DNA of 64,000 nt from CAJQQY01 sp045106765 (lineage in GTDB: Bacteria; Bacteroidota; Bacteroidia; Chitinophagales; Saprospiraceae): NCBI GenBank assembly GCA_045106765.1, contig JBGCFD010000095.1, forward strand, positions 1-64,000, in the 5' to 3' direction. Below the pieces are notes generated by a model. It was not told where the DNA came from and did not search any database. It worked only from the letters and a program-made list of their open reading frames with translations. This document shows, piece by piece, positions 8,891-19,000 of this stretch. Position numbers and translations under genes: made by a program. The stretch's first letter is position 1; every line of letters starts with the position of its first letter.

Positions 8891-11194
8891 ATGAAAACAA
8901 TTCGAATAACCACTATCCTATTATTATGTTTTTTCTTTTTCGGAAAAAATTCTACTGCACAAATTCCACAATTAATTATTTCTGAAATTATGTATAATCC
9001 GCCCGAAGATGGAACAGATTCATTGGAGTATATCGAAATTTATAACAATGAAAATACATCTGTAAATCTATCAGGAATTGAATTTGGTCAGGGCATCACT
9101 CATTCATTTCCGAATATTGACATTCCAGCTCAAACTTATTTTGTGGTAGCAAAAGACTCGGTTGCCTTTCAAAACACTTTCGGCACTTTTGCCTTTCAAT
9201 GGGAATCTGGAACACTCAGCAACAATGGGGAAATTTTAGAACTAATTAATGCAAGTGGCACTTCTATAGATTTCGTAGAATATCAAGATACTGCTCCCAC
9301 AAACGGCCTTGGTGCATCACTTGTTCTTTGTGACTTACAAAGCGATAACAATATATTTACAAATTGGATGGAAGCCATGACTCCAACTGGAATTATTATT
9401 AATGGAAAAGAAATTATTGCTAATCCCTTTGATAACTCAGGGTGTCCGACAGGCCCAATTATTAGTTTTTTAGAATCCTCCAACAGTCTTTTAGAAAATG
9501 ATTTATTAATTGATATTCCTATTGTTTTGGAAAATGGAAATGCAAATCCAACTGAAATTACTTTTCAATTAGACGCAAATTCAGATGCGATCTTGAATGA
9601 AGATTTTTCATTAATTCTTACTCTTCCAATTACCATTGTATTTCCAGCAGGTATCGAAAAAGATACTCAAATCATCACTTTGCAAATTATTGAAGACTTA
9701 AATATTGAATCAAATGAAGTGGCTAATTTTTCATTGATAAATCCAACCAATGATGCAATAGTAAATCCGATGCATCAAACTTTCAAATTAATTATCGAAG
9801 ACGACGATGCTACTCTACCCGATTTAATGATTTCAGAAATCATGTACAATCCACCTGAAACAGGAGGTGACTCGACGGAGTTTATTGAGATTTATAATAA
9901 CGATGTTTTGGATGTTAATTTGGTCAATTATTATTTTTCAGAAGGAATCAATTATACTTTTCCAGAGATCATTTTAACTTCTGGTGAATATATTGTTATA
10001 GCCCGTGATTCCTTGGCTTTTGCAAACTATTATGGTTTTTCACCGCTGCAATGGTCGAGTGGAAGTCTGATTAATTCAGGTGAGATTTTGGAACTCAGAA
10101 ATCCGGGAGGAAGTGTCGCAGATATAGTCGAATATTCTAACACAGCTGCTTGGTCTGAACTCGCCAATGGAATGGGCACATCACTAGTTCTATGCGATGT
10201 CGATGCAAATAATAATGATTCTGAGAATTGGAATTCGTCTATTTCTGAAACTGGAATTATGATTGAAGGTTTTGAATTAAAAGCTGATCCAAATATGGAA
10301 AATAATTGTTTGGTTTCTTTATCTCAATTTCCTATTCGTGAAATTGGTGTGATGACATCCACCAATAATGATGGAGAAATTGATTCTTTAAATCGAAAAT
10401 GTAAATTGCAAGGTATTGTTTATGGAGTGAATTTAAATGAAACGGATAATGGATTGCAATTTGTTTTGATTGATGGTTTTGGTGATGGGATAACAGTTTA
10501 TAACAATTCAAATACATTTGGGTATTCCGTTATCGAAGGAGATGAAGTGATGGTTCAAGGAACGATTACTCAGTTTAATGGATTGGCTGAAATTATCCCA
10601 GATACTCTTTTTATTATATCAAATAACAATACACTTACAAATCCAATCGAGGTGACCATTCTCGATGAGTCAACAGAATCTCAATTAGTTGAAATTAAAA
10701 ATTTAACCATTGTCAATTCAAGTGATTGGGATAATTCAGATCCAAATGGTTTTAATGTCGAAGTGACCAACGGAACAGAAATATTTGAAATGCGAATAGA
10801 TCAGGATGTTGATTTATTTGAAATGGATGTACCTGATTTTTCTTTTAACTTGACTGGCTTGGGTGGACAATATGATTCGGATAATCCGTTTTTAGAAGGC
10901 TACCAAATTTTGCCAAGGTACTTTGAGGATTTGGAAATGATTACTTCCACTTCAAATTTGCCTTCTAAGATCGACATTAGGCTTTATTCTAATCCAATAG
11001 TTGATTTTTTAAATATTGAAATGAATGAGCGAGCAGATAAAATTGAGGTTTACAATATTTTAGGTCAGTTAATTTACATTAATGAAGCGCCTGATCTGTT
11101 GGAGAAATTGAATACTCAAAATTGGAGTTCGGGAATGTACGTAGCAACCATTTTTTTCAAAAATGAAAAATTGACGTATAAAATATTTAAGTAA
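8891..11194 (+). CDS. T9SS-secreted multidomain protein: two lamin-tail domains, Calx-beta, OB-like domain
   Basis: The 767-residue product starts with a signal peptide (to ~STAQ, residue 24). Domain order: lamin-tail domain 1 (~28-165, LIISEIMYNPPEDG... LEYIEIYN), a Calx-beta-like domain (~190-310, ending with LIIEDDD), lamin-tail domain 2 (~313-470, LMISEIMYNPPETGG), an OB-fold-like region (~480-600, CKLQGIVYGVN then EGDEVMVQGTITQFNG) and a C-terminal T9SS sorting domain (SNPIVDFLNIEMN... GQLIYI... MYVATIFF). Such architectures occur in secreted Bacteroidota adhesins and nuclease-associated proteins. No catalytic domain is visible here. It is preceded by a terminator and appears monocistronic. 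Confidence 0.85.
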   Translation: MKTIRITTILLLCFFFFGKNSTAQIPQLIISEIMYNPPEDGTDSLEYIEIYNNENTSVNLSGIEFGQGITHSFPNIDIPAQTYFVVAKDSVAFQNTFGTFAFQWESGTLSNNGEILELINASGTSIDFVEYQDTAPTNGLGASLVLCDLQSDNNIFTNWMEAMTPTGIIINGKEIIANPFDNSGCPTGPIISFLESSNSLLENDLLIDIPIVLENGNANPTEITFQLDANSDAILNEDFSLILTLPITIVFPAGIEKDTQIITLQIIEDLNIESNEVANFSLINPTNDAIVNPMHQTFKLIIEDDDATLPDLMISEIMYNPPETGGDSTEFIEIYNNDVLDVNLVNYYFSEGINYTFPEIILTSGEYIVIARDSLAFANYYGFSPLQWSSGSLINSGEILELRNPGGSVADIVEYSNTAAWSELANGMGTSLVLCDVDANNNDSENWNSSISETGIMIEGFELKADPNMENNCLVSLSQFPIREIGVMTSTNNDGEIDSLNRKCKLQGIVYGVNLNETDNGLQFVLIDGFGDGITVYNNSNTFGYSVIEGDEVMVQGTITQFNGLAEIIPDTLFIISNNNTLTNPIEVTILDESTESQLVEIKNLTIVNSSDWDNSDPNGFNVEVTNGTEIFEMRIDQDVDLFEMDVPDFSFNLTGLGGQYDSDNPFLEGYQILPRYFEDLEMITSTSNLPSKIDIRLYSNPIVDFLNIEMNERADKIEVYNILGQLIYINEAPDLLEKLNTQNWSSGMYVATIFFKNEKLTYKIFK

Positions 11195-11325
11195 ATTATA
11201 TGTTCGCCTGTGGATGCTATGATATATTTCGTGGTATTCATAGGTTATTTTTCCAAAATCAATCTTCCCTCCAAACATTTTTTATAGTTTAGTGGTTTTC
11301 TATGAAAAGATAATTCACTTTAAGA

Positions 11326-12498
11326 ATGTATTTAGTTTTTCCTAACTTTAATCTTTACAGTTTAACCCTATTAATCTTTGTTTTACAAGGATTAATCTTT
11401 GCCCTTCTTCTACTCAAAAGGTACTTTAGCAAAAAACATTTATCAGATCTTTTTCTTTCTCTTTTATTAATTATCTCAGGGTATCATTCCACCACTTACA
11501 TCATTGGTTTTATGGATTGGTATGATACTTATCAAAATACAAAAATTAATTATTGGCTCATTCACTTTATTTTTGCCATTGGTCCACTCATTTATTTTTA
11601 TATCAAAAGTTTAACTCAACCTTATTTTAAATTTAGAAGAATCGACTATCTACATTTTTTGCCTGCCCTACTCTATTTTATTTATCGAGTATCCGTTTTT
11701 GTTTATGATGCTTCACTTCCTGGATTCGCCAATGTTCAAAATGGATGGTTTATTAGCAATATTCATGAATCTTATGTTTCGCCAATACTTAATATTTTTA
11801 CAGAGTTGAGTATGATTGTTTATTTAGTTTTGGCAGGAATTCAGTATTCAAAATATCGGAAAAGTATAGTTCAATATTTTTCTAACACCTATAATGTAGA
11901 ATTAAACTGGTTGAGAAACTTTTTAATTATTTATACCGCTCTTTACTTTTTCGGATTGATTATTGGATTGACAGATTATTCTTTTTTCGAAAATTATTGG
12001 AAACAAAGATGGTGGGCTTTTTTGGCAGGTTCGTTGACGATGATATATGTAGGAATGATGAGTTATTTTTCTAATTTATCAAAATTATATAATCTACAAC
12101 CACCAACTGATGCCTTGGAATCTGAAAATTTAGATTCAACTTCCAAGACTGATATTGTTTCGCAAAAACTTAAAACTCAGGTGGCGGAATATATGGAATC
12201 TCAAAAACCATATTTAAATCCTGAAATTACTTTGCCTGATTTGGCGAAAGAAATGCAGCTAAGTTCCAACCAATTATCCCAAATTATTAATACCGAAATT
12301 GAAAAAAACTTTAATGAATTCATCAATGAATATCGAGTGAAAATGTTTAAATCTAAACTCAAAGATGAATCTGTTCAACACCTTTCTCTCCTCGGAATAG
12401 CGATGGAATGTGGCTTCAATAGTAAGGCAACTTTTAATCGTGTATTTAAAAAAATAACCCAAGTTTCTCCTTCTGAGTATTTAAAAAAAATAAGTTAG
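11326..12498 (+). CDS. Membrane-anchored AraC-family transcriptional regulator
   Basis: The 390-residue protein begins with about seven hydrophobic helices (from LTLLIFVLQGLIFALLLL through LAGSLTMIYVGMMSYF, residues ~10-250). After a linker comes an AraC/HTH_18 DNA-binding domain (~285-390). The first helix-turn-helix is near ITLPDLAKEMQLSSNQLSQII, and the second is near LSLLGIAMECGFNSKATFNRVFKK, followed by the family ending VSPSEYLKK. The membrane part probably senses an envelope or extracellular cue. Two exported-protein genes follow on the same strand and are plausible targets, though that is inference. Confidence 0.9.
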   Translation: MYLVFPNFNLYSLTLLIFVLQGLIFALLLLKRYFSKKHLSDLFLSLLLIISGYHSTTYIIGFMDWYDTYQNTKINYWLIHFIFAIGPLIYFYIKSLTQPYFKFRRIDYLHFLPALLYFIYRVSVFVYDASLPGFANVQNGWFISNIHESYVSPILNIFTELSMIVYLVLAGIQYSKYRKSIVQYFSNTYNVELNWLRNFLIIYTALYFFGLIIGLTDYSFFENYWKQRWWAFLAGSLTMIYVGMMSYFSNLSKLYNLQPPTDALESENLDSTSKTDIVSQKLKTQVAEYMESQKPYLNPEITLPDLAKEMQLSSNQLSQIINTEIEKNFNEFINEYRVKMFKSKLKDESVQHLSLLGIAMECGFNSKATFNRVFKKITQVSPSEYLKKIS

Positions 12499-12770
12499 GG
12501 ATTTAGAAAAATAAACTTCGCTTGATAATATTATAATTGCGCATTTCCATAGTTTATGATTACTGTCCGACTACTTAAAACACCTCTCTACACATTTGTC
12601 TCCTTCCTATTTATCATTTCTCCAAAAGAATTTCCAATAAAATCAATTCTCATCAAATTTGAAGTCTCAAATCATCATTTTGAGCCGTCTCAATTTATTT
12701 TAGGTCGATTTTATAAGGGTTTTAGCGGATTTTTGAGTCATCATTAATTCATAAAATAAATTCTAATAAA

Positions 12771-13307
12771 ATGAAAAAAACATCAAAATTCGTAATGCTT
12801 AGTCTTTTATGCTTAATAATTAACTTATTTCTTACACCAATCCAAGCACAAAAATCCGCACTTCAAAATTCCGATTTTTCAACCATCAATCAAGAATGGA
12901 AAGGCCAATTGCAATACCTTAATTATGGCGATGACAAAAGTATTGTCAAGATTCCTTGTACACTTAAAACAGATTTTATTGATGGAAAAATTAATTCATT
13001 TATTGAATTCGATGAGAAGGATGGAAATGGTAAGAAGATGACAAGTGAAGCAAAGTTTTATTTATCTGAAGATGGAAAATACTTTATGATTGATCAGGAA
13101 AAATGGGAAATTATTTCTACCAAAAAAACCGATCAAATAATCCAAATTATTGCCAAAAAAAGAGGAGAAGATAAAAATCGTGCCGCTGATATGAGAACTA
13201 CTTGGAGATTAGAAAAAGGTAATTCCATCACTTGGAAAAAAGACATTCGTTACGATGGAACGAAAGATTTTTTTAATCGAAACTCTTTTACTTTTTCAAA
13301 AAAATAA
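12771..13307 (+). CDS. Small exported protein of unknown function
   Basis: The product has 178 residues with a signal peptide ending near IQAQ (residue 26). The mature part (EWKGQLQYLNYGDDKSIVKIP..., TWRLEKGNSITWKKDIRYDG) looks like a compact lipocalin-like or beta-sandwich fold, but I recognise no named family. It lies ~270 bases after the membrane AraC regulator and 51 bases before a GIN-domain gene, so it may form a small envelope operon with the latter. Confidence 0.7.
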   Translation: MKKTSKFVMLSLLCLIINLFLTPIQAQKSALQNSDFSTINQEWKGQLQYLNYGDDKSIVKIPCTLKTDFIDGKINSFIEFDEKDGNGKKMTSEAKFYLSEDGKYFMIDQEKWEIISTKKTDQIIQIIAKKRGEDKNRAADMRTTWRLEKGNSITWKKDIRYDGTKDFFNRNSFTFSKK

Positions 13308-13358
13308 AATTAGTCAAACTCTATTTTTAATTAAATCATATTTTCAAAAAAAATTATC

Positions 13359-14279
13359 ATGAAGAATTCAATCATCAAATCATTTCTATTTTTATCTCTT
13401 ATTTTTCAATTTCAATTTTCTACGGCTCAAATAAAAGGCAATGGAAATATTATTACTCAAGAAATTGAAGTCGCACCTTTTGAAAAAATCCATATTAATT
13501 TCCCTGTCATTTTAGAAGTTGATGCCAATACTAATTATGCTTTAACGATGACTTCGGATGATAATATTTTACCAAAAATAGTTCTGGAAAATAAAAATAA
13601 CCAACTATCTATTCTCCAAGATGAATGGATTCAACCAACCAAAATGGTTCGGGTAAAAATCGGAACAAAAGGTTTATCCTCACTTGAAATTGGTGGCTAT
13701 GGAAAGGCTAAAATTTTTAACCTTGAGGAAGAGAAATTAAACGTAATTAATTCTGTAGGCAAAGTTGAATTAGTGGGAAAGGTCAATGAATTAACTTTTG
13801 TCATCGAAACTGGAGAATTAGATGCGTCAAAATTAATCGCCAATAAAGTAAACGCTGAAATTTGGAATCATGGAGAAGCAATTATAAATGTAAAAGAATT
13901 ATTGGAAGGAAAAATTTCAGAAAATGGAAAAATCGTTTATTTAGAAAAACCTAAAAATCAAAATTTAGTCTCTAATGAAAACGGTGAAGTGATTTCGATG
14001 GAAGAAAATGAAGTACTAAAAAAGGATACTCCCCCTGTAAAATACATTAAAGTTAATTTAAGAAATAATAAATTTTCCAGAATTCATACTTTTGTCAAAG
14101 GACCTAAAAATAAAAATTTCAGCTATGGTATGCCTTTTAATCCAAAGCAAACTAGAGAAGAAAATTATCCGATTGGCACTAAAATTTTTAAAGTGGGGAA
14201 ATTAGGAATACGAAAACTGTTGGTCACGATCAAGGCGGAAGATGCAGGGAAGACGGTAGATTTATTTACTTCGAAATAA
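13359..14279 (+). CDS. Exported GIN-domain (DUF2807) protein with C-terminal extension
   Basis: The 306-residue product has a signal peptide ending at STAQ (~residue 24). Residues ~25-210 follow the GIN/DUF2807 pattern (IKGNGNIITQEIEVAPFEKIH, LTMTSDDNILPKIVLEN, GLSSLEIGGYGKAKI), a right-handed beta-helix found in putative Bacteroidota adhesins. The last ~80 residues, after VLKKDTPPVKYIKVN, are an unassigned basic beta-rich extension ending KTVDLFTSK. The position after the AraC regulator and the small exported protein suggests shared regulation. A palindrome separates it from the convergent aldo/keto reductase gene. Confidence 0.82.
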   Translation: MKNSIIKSFLFLSLIFQFQFSTAQIKGNGNIITQEIEVAPFEKIHINFPVILEVDANTNYALTMTSDDNILPKIVLENKNNQLSILQDEWIQPTKMVRVKIGTKGLSSLEIGGYGKAKIFNLEEEKLNVINSVGKVELVGKVNELTFVIETGELDASKLIANKVNAEIWNHGEAIINVKELLEGKISENGKIVYLEKPKNQNLVSNENGEVISMEENEVLKKDTPPVKYIKVNLRNNKFSRIHTFVKGPKNKNFSYGMPFNPKQTREENYPIGTKIFKVGKLGIRKLLVTIKAEDAGKTVDLFTSK

Positions 14280-14285
14280 TCATGA

Positions 14286-14358
14286 GGGTAACCCTTTATG
14301 GTTGTCCAACATCAGGAGGAAATTCTCAGGGTGTTGGGCAAACACAAGGGTTTTCCCC
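14286..14358. repeat. Palindromic element, family B (copy 1)
   Basis: The arms are GGGTAACCCTTTATGGTTGT... and ...GTTTGCCC in reverse, i.e. TTGGGCAAACACAAGGGTTT on the + strand. It sits between two convergent genes and touches the stop codon of the aldo/keto reductase. The same family occurs at 41381-41458 and 58588-58668. It probably acts as a bidirectional terminator or a mobile REP-like unit. Confidence 0.75.
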
Positions 14359-15293
14359 TACATTAAATCAATTAATCTTTTCTGCATGGTTTGATTAGGA
14401 TATTTTCCAAAACCAGCTTGAACATTATCTTTCATGTGTTTTACTTTTGATGTTCCAGGAATTACACAATTGACAGCAGGGTGAGCGAGAATAAATTTTA
14501 GAAAAATTTGTCCCCAACTTTCTGCCTCGAATTCTTTTGCCCAAGTTGGAATTTCTTTTCCTTTCATTTTTTTAAATAGCGAACCTCCTTCGTATGGGCG
14601 ATTTATCAAAACCGCAATTCCTTTATCTTTTGCCAATGGTAAAATTCTTTCGGCTGCATCTCGAACTGCAAGGTTGTAATTGATTTGGATAAAATCAATA
14701 TTTTCGGTTTTCATAATTTTTTCCATTTCAGCATAACCACCTTTGTGATAATGAGTGATGCCGATGTTTCTAACTTTTTCTTCTTCCTTCCATTTTTGCA
14801 AAGTTTTAAGGTGAGTTTTCCAATCAACTAAATTATGAATTTGCATTAAATCCATAGGATGCGCTCCCATCAAATTCATCGAAGTATACATTTGATCGAT
14901 GCCTTCTTCTTTCCCCGTTGTCCAAACTTTAGTCGCTTCAAAAATCTTATTTTTTATCTCTAACTCAGCAGTCAATTCACCTACCACTTTTTCAGATCTA
15001 CCATACATCGGAGAGGAATCGATAACTGATCCACCATGCTCAATTAAAATTTTCAAGACTTCTTTCAATGGATTTCTTTCCGCTGGATTTTCACCTACAT
15101 CAAAACTTTGCCAAGTTCCCACACCTATTACAGGAAGCATTTTTCCACTAGAAATAATTTTACGCGTGTTCATTAGCGCAAGCGTTTTATTTTTTTGAGC
15201 ATTAAAAAATGGAGAAGCCAACAAAGAGGAGGCTCCAAGAGAAATCCATTTAGCGGCTTCCCTTCTTGAAATTTTGTTCCATGATTTTTCCAT
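14358..15293 (-). CDS. Aldo/keto reductase with twin-arginine-like N terminus
   Basis: This is an NAD(P)H-dependent oxidoreductase of the AKR superfamily. The 311-residue protein starts with a Tat-like leader (ISRREAAKWISLGASSLLASPF; RR at 10-11), which suggests export in folded form. The AKR catalytic tetrad is visible: D92 and Y97 (DSSPMYG), K122 (EATKVW) and H153 (QIHNLVDW). The cofactor region near the C terminus reads CVIPGTSKVKHMKDN. Substrate is unknown. Its stop codon abuts a family B palindrome. It resembles Tat-exported reductases widespread in Bacteroidota. Confidence 0.9.
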   Translation of the reverse strand: MEKSWNKISRREAAKWISLGASSLLASPFFNAQKNKTLALMNTRKIISSGKMLPVIGVGTWQSFDVGENPAERNPLKEVLKILIEHGGSVIDSSPMYGRSEKVVGELTAELEIKNKIFEATKVWTTGKEEGIDQMYTSMNLMGAHPMDLMQIHNLVDWKTHLKTLQKWKEEEKVRNIGITHYHKGGYAEMEKIMKTENIDFIQINYNLAVRDAAERILPLAKDKGIAVLINRPYEGGSLFKKMKGKEIPTWAKEFEAESWGQIFLKFILAHPAVNCVIPGTSKVKHMKDNVQAGFGKYPNQTMQKRLIDLM

Positions 15294-15554
15294 AATTATT
15301 TTTTTTTGCTTTCAAATAATCACAAAGTTATCACAAAAACTTAAAACTTTAATTACGCAATTAAAAAAAACAAAATCTTAACCTTTACAAATACCTGATA
15401 ATCAACGATTTACGATGAAACAATATAGAAATACGAAAAACATTGAAAATCATATCTAAATTATCTATGTCTATCCAAAGACATTTGAATCCACCACCTT
15501 GCCTTAACCTTGAACCGAAATCAAAAATAATTTATCTCATCAAAATCAATCATT

Positions 15555-18500
15555 ATGAAAAAAGTAAAACTCTTATCTCTATTTTCCTTGCTGTGTTTTT
15601 TCGGCATTGGAACAAATCTACATGCACAATGTGAATCGACGACTATCCAAACTTCTATGGGAACTACGATGGCTTACACTTGCCCAGGTGATGGGAATGA
15701 CGACTTAATTGACTTCGAAAATTCTGGAAATGAAACGACTGACTATGTATATGTCGCAACCGATCAAAACAATAATATTCTTGGAGTAAATCCTACGGCA
15801 ACGTTCAATTTTGAAGGTGCAGGAACTGGGACTTGCTATGTTTGGGGATTTAGCTATACGGGAGATTTGACTGCTCAAGCAGGAGACTTTTTATGGAACA
15901 CACCTATCTCAAATGGTTGTTTTCAAATTTCTGACAATCGTGTAAATGTAGTTAGAGATATGCCTGATGGCGGAATGATTAATAATAATGCTGGAAGCAA
16001 TTCTATTTCAGTTTGTACGACTGATGATTATTCTGATGTGGTTAATTTTAATAGAACGACGACTTCAAGCAGCGCATACACTTATCTTATAACTGATGCC
16101 AATAATAATATTTTAGGAATGACCAATGAAAACAGTTTTGATTTCAATGGTGTTCCTGCGGGAACTTGCAGAATCTGGGGATTGTCTTTTACTGGAAGTT
16201 TATCACTCATAATGGGAAACAATGCTGCCACCTCAGATTTGTCTGACGGTTGTTTTGATCTTTCAAATAACTTTATTGAAGTAACACGAATTGATGTAGA
16301 TGGTGGATCGGTTGCAGATGCGAATGGAGCAACTAACTTGTCAATTTGTGCTGGAGATGATTTAGCAGATGTGGTTACCTTTACACATACAACAAATTCT
16401 AGTACTAGTTATGGATACATCATTACTGATGACAATAATAATGTGTTGGGAGTACCTCCAGGAAATTCACAAGATTTTAATGGAGCAGGTGAGGGAGTTT
16501 GTAGAGTTTGGGGAATTTCCTATACAGGAAGTTTAACGATTTTTGGAGGAGATAATATTTTAAACAAAACACTTTCAGATGACTGTTTTGATCTTTCAGA
16601 TAATTTCATTGAAGTAACACGAACAGGTGTAGAAGGAGGAACAGTTTCTACAACTGATTCTGAAACAATGGTTTACACTTGTCCTGGTGATGGAATTGAT
16701 GACATCCTATCGTTTATGCATTCTTCTACAACTGGAAATTTCACTTATATAGTTACTGACGCTGATGGAAATATTTTAGGAATTCCTCCTGGAAATTCTC
16801 AAAATTTTGAAGGTGCAGGTACTGGAAATTGTTTAGTTTGGGGACTTTCATATACTGGAGAGATTGCAGTAATGGCTGGAGATAATGCATTGACTTCAAC
16901 ACTTTCTGATGGTTGCTTTGCGCTGTCTACCAATTTTGTAACAGTAATTCGAGATATGCCTGATGGTGGAACGGTAAGTACTGCTGATGGAGCAACAACA
17001 GTTTATACTTGCCCTGGGAATGGAATTAATGACATCATTGAATTCGCTCATATTTCAAGTTCTAACTCAAATTATGCCTATGTCATTACAGACGAAGACA
17101 ATAATATTTTAGGAATCCCTCCAGGGAATTCTCAAAATTTTGAAGGTGCAGGTGTTGCCACCTGTAGAGTTTGGGGATTATCATACACAGGAGAAATTAT
17201 TGCAGGAGGTGGTGACAATGCAGCGACGACTACTTTGACTGATGGTTGTTTTGAGTTGTCTGATAATTTTATAACAGTTGTTCGAGAGCAACCTGATGCA
17301 GGAACTTTAGATGCCAATGGAGCAATGGCTGTTTACACTTGCCCTGGAGATGGAAATGATGATGTGATCGAATTTACGGCAAATGGTTTTAACCAAAATT
17401 ATCAATTAGTGATCACAGATGATAATTATAATATTCTAGGATTGCCAGCTGGAAATTCTCAAAACTTCGAAGGAGCAGGTGTTGGTGTTTGTTTAGCTTG
17501 GGGAGTTTCTTATACCGGAGATATTGTGGCGGGTGCTGGTGACAATATTTTTGGAACACAATTTTCAAGTGACTGTTGGGATTTTTCAGATCCAGTAAGA
17601 GTAATTCGAGATACTCCTGATGGAGGAACAATTAATAATAATGCTGGAAATAATGAAGTGACCGTTTGTACAACAGATGGAAATGCTGATGTTATTTCTT
17701 ATACTCATACTACTTCTTCGAGTAGTGCTTACACTTATTTAATTAATGATGCTGATAATAATATTTTAGGAATTCATCCATTACCAGATTTCGATTTCGA
17801 AGGAGTTCCTGCTGGAGTTTGTAGAATTTGGGGATTGTCTTATTCTGGAATATTGACAGCAGCAGTTGGAAATAATGCAGGTACTTCTACCCTTTCAGAA
17901 GGTTGTGCTGAATTGTCTTCTAATTTTATTGAAGTAACTCGTACTGATGTAGATGGAGGAACAGTTGCAATGCCTTCTGGTGCAACGGAACGATATACTT
18001 GTACGCAAGATGGAAATTCAGATGTAGTGATGTTTACTCATTCCAATAATTCTCCTTCTTCTTACCGATACGTAATTACAGATAGTGACAATAACGTTTT
18101 GGGATTACCTCCAGGTGATAGTGCAGACTTTGATGGCGCACCAGCAGGTACCTGTCGAGTTTGGGGGTTATCATTTACTGGTGATATGACACTTTTTGCT
18201 GGAGATAATATTATGAATAAATCATTGTCTACAGATTGTTATGACCTTTCTGATAATTATATTTCTATCATTCGAGATACTCCTGACGGTGGAACAGTTC
18301 AGACTATTGATGGTGAAACGGCAATTGAAATTATCGCTGGCGATGGTATCGATGATATTATTGAATTTGAAAGTTTAGGAACGTCCAATTCAAAATTCAC
18401 TTACGTAATTACTGACGACCAAAATAATATCCTTGGTGTTCCTCCTGGAAATTCTCAAAACTTTGAAGGTGCGGGAGTTGGAGTTTGCAGAGTTTGGGGA

Positions 18501-18929
18501 TTATCTTATACTGGAAATATTTTGGTAGGTGCTGGTGATAATGCAGCTACTTCAACCTTGACAGATGACTGTTTTAGTTTGTCAAGTAATTACATAGAAG
18601 TGATTCGTTCTGCTAGTTTCTCTAATTCTGGAAGCAATACTTTTGTAACAAATAATACCAATACGAATACTATTGATTTGTCAATTTCCCCTAATCCAGC
18701 AACCGATTTTATCAATATCAATATTGATCTAAATTTCACTCAAAGTACAACTGCTCAATTGCAAATATTAAACTTGCAAGGTCAAGTTATTTTGAATCGT
18801 GAATTTGATTTGGAAGAAATTTCTGTAAATGGATTAGAATTAAATACTAATTCATTTAATACTGGAGTTTACTTTTTAAACTTAAGATCAGGTAATGAAA
18901 ATATCACTAAGAGATTTGTGAAATTATAA
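15555..18929 (+). CDS. T9SS-secreted surface protein with nine ~111-residue repeats
   Basis: The 1124-residue product has a signal peptide ending near LHAQ (~24) and nine tandem repeats of about 111 residues (roughly 26-1025). Each contains TCPGDGNDDxIEF-like, YVITDxxNNILG, PPGNSQNFEGAG, CRVWGLSYTG and DGCFxLSxNFI motifs and ends in RDxPDGGT. Each unit keeps two or three cysteines, fitting an extracellular disulfide-bonded beta fold. The C-terminal ~85 residues form a T9SS sorting domain (ISPNPATDFININ... LQILNLQGQVI... GVYFLNLRSG). A large adhesin or surface-layer role is inferred. Strong DNA-level similarity between repeats allows copy-number change. An intrinsic terminator follows. Confidence 0.88.
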   Translation: MKKVKLLSLFSLLCFFGIGTNLHAQCESTTIQTSMGTTMAYTCPGDGNDDLIDFENSGNETTDYVYVATDQNNNILGVNPTATFNFEGAGTGTCYVWGFSYTGDLTAQAGDFLWNTPISNGCFQISDNRVNVVRDMPDGGMINNNAGSNSISVCTTDDYSDVVNFNRTTTSSSAYTYLITDANNNILGMTNENSFDFNGVPAGTCRIWGLSFTGSLSLIMGNNAATSDLSDGCFDLSNNFIEVTRIDVDGGSVADANGATNLSICAGDDLADVVTFTHTTNSSTSYGYIITDDNNNVLGVPPGNSQDFNGAGEGVCRVWGISYTGSLTIFGGDNILNKTLSDDCFDLSDNFIEVTRTGVEGGTVSTTDSETMVYTCPGDGIDDILSFMHSSTTGNFTYIVTDADGNILGIPPGNSQNFEGAGTGNCLVWGLSYTGEIAVMAGDNALTSTLSDGCFALSTNFVTVIRDMPDGGTVSTADGATTVYTCPGNGINDIIEFAHISSSNSNYAYVITDEDNNILGIPPGNSQNFEGAGVATCRVWGLSYTGEIIAGGGDNAATTTLTDGCFELSDNFITVVREQPDAGTLDANGAMAVYTCPGDGNDDVIEFTANGFNQNYQLVITDDNYNILGLPAGNSQNFEGAGVGVCLAWGVSYTGDIVAGAGDNIFGTQFSSDCWDFSDPVRVIRDTPDGGTINNNAGNNEVTVCTTDGNADVISYTHTTSSSSAYTYLINDADNNILGIHPLPDFDFEGVPAGVCRIWGLSYSGILTAAVGNNAGTSTLSEGCAELSSNFIEVTRTDVDGGTVAMPSGATERYTCTQDGNSDVVMFTHSNNSPSSYRYVITDSDNNVLGLPPGDSADFDGAPAGTCRVWGLSFTGDMTLFAGDNIMNKSLSTDCYDLSDNYISIIRDTPDGGTVQTIDGETAIEIIAGDGIDDIIEFESLGTSNSKFTYVITDDQNNILGVPPGNSQNFEGAGVGVCRVWGLSYTGNILVGAGDNAATSTLTDDCFSLSSNYIEVIRSASFSNSGSNTFVTNNTNTNTIDLSISPNPATDFININIDLNFTQSTTAQLQILNLQGQVILNREFDLEEISVNGLELNTNSFNTGVYFLNLRSGNENITKRFVKL

Positions 18930-18959
18930 ATTGTAATTCAACAACTAACATATGACATT

Positions 18960-18991
18960 AGCTGCTGTCCTTTGGGCCAGCAGCTTTTTTT
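18960..18991 (+). terminator. Rho-independent terminator after the repeat surface protein
   Basis: There is an 8-bp stem (AGCTGCTG / CAGCAGCT) with a ten-base loop, followed by seven T. It begins ~30 bases past the stop and just before the convergent Dabb gene ends. Confidence 0.88.
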
Positions 18992-19000
18992 ATTGTAGAA

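Noticed and set aside
12556..12747. 63-residue + strand ORF between the AraC regulator and the small exported protein
   Set aside because: No signal peptide, domain or codon pattern; it looks like open AT-rich non-coding DNA. The region is probably the promoter/leader of 12771.
14899..15198. 99-residue + strand ORF inside the aldo/keto reductase gene
   Set aside because: It is a shadow of a gene with an intact catalytic tetrad on the other strand.
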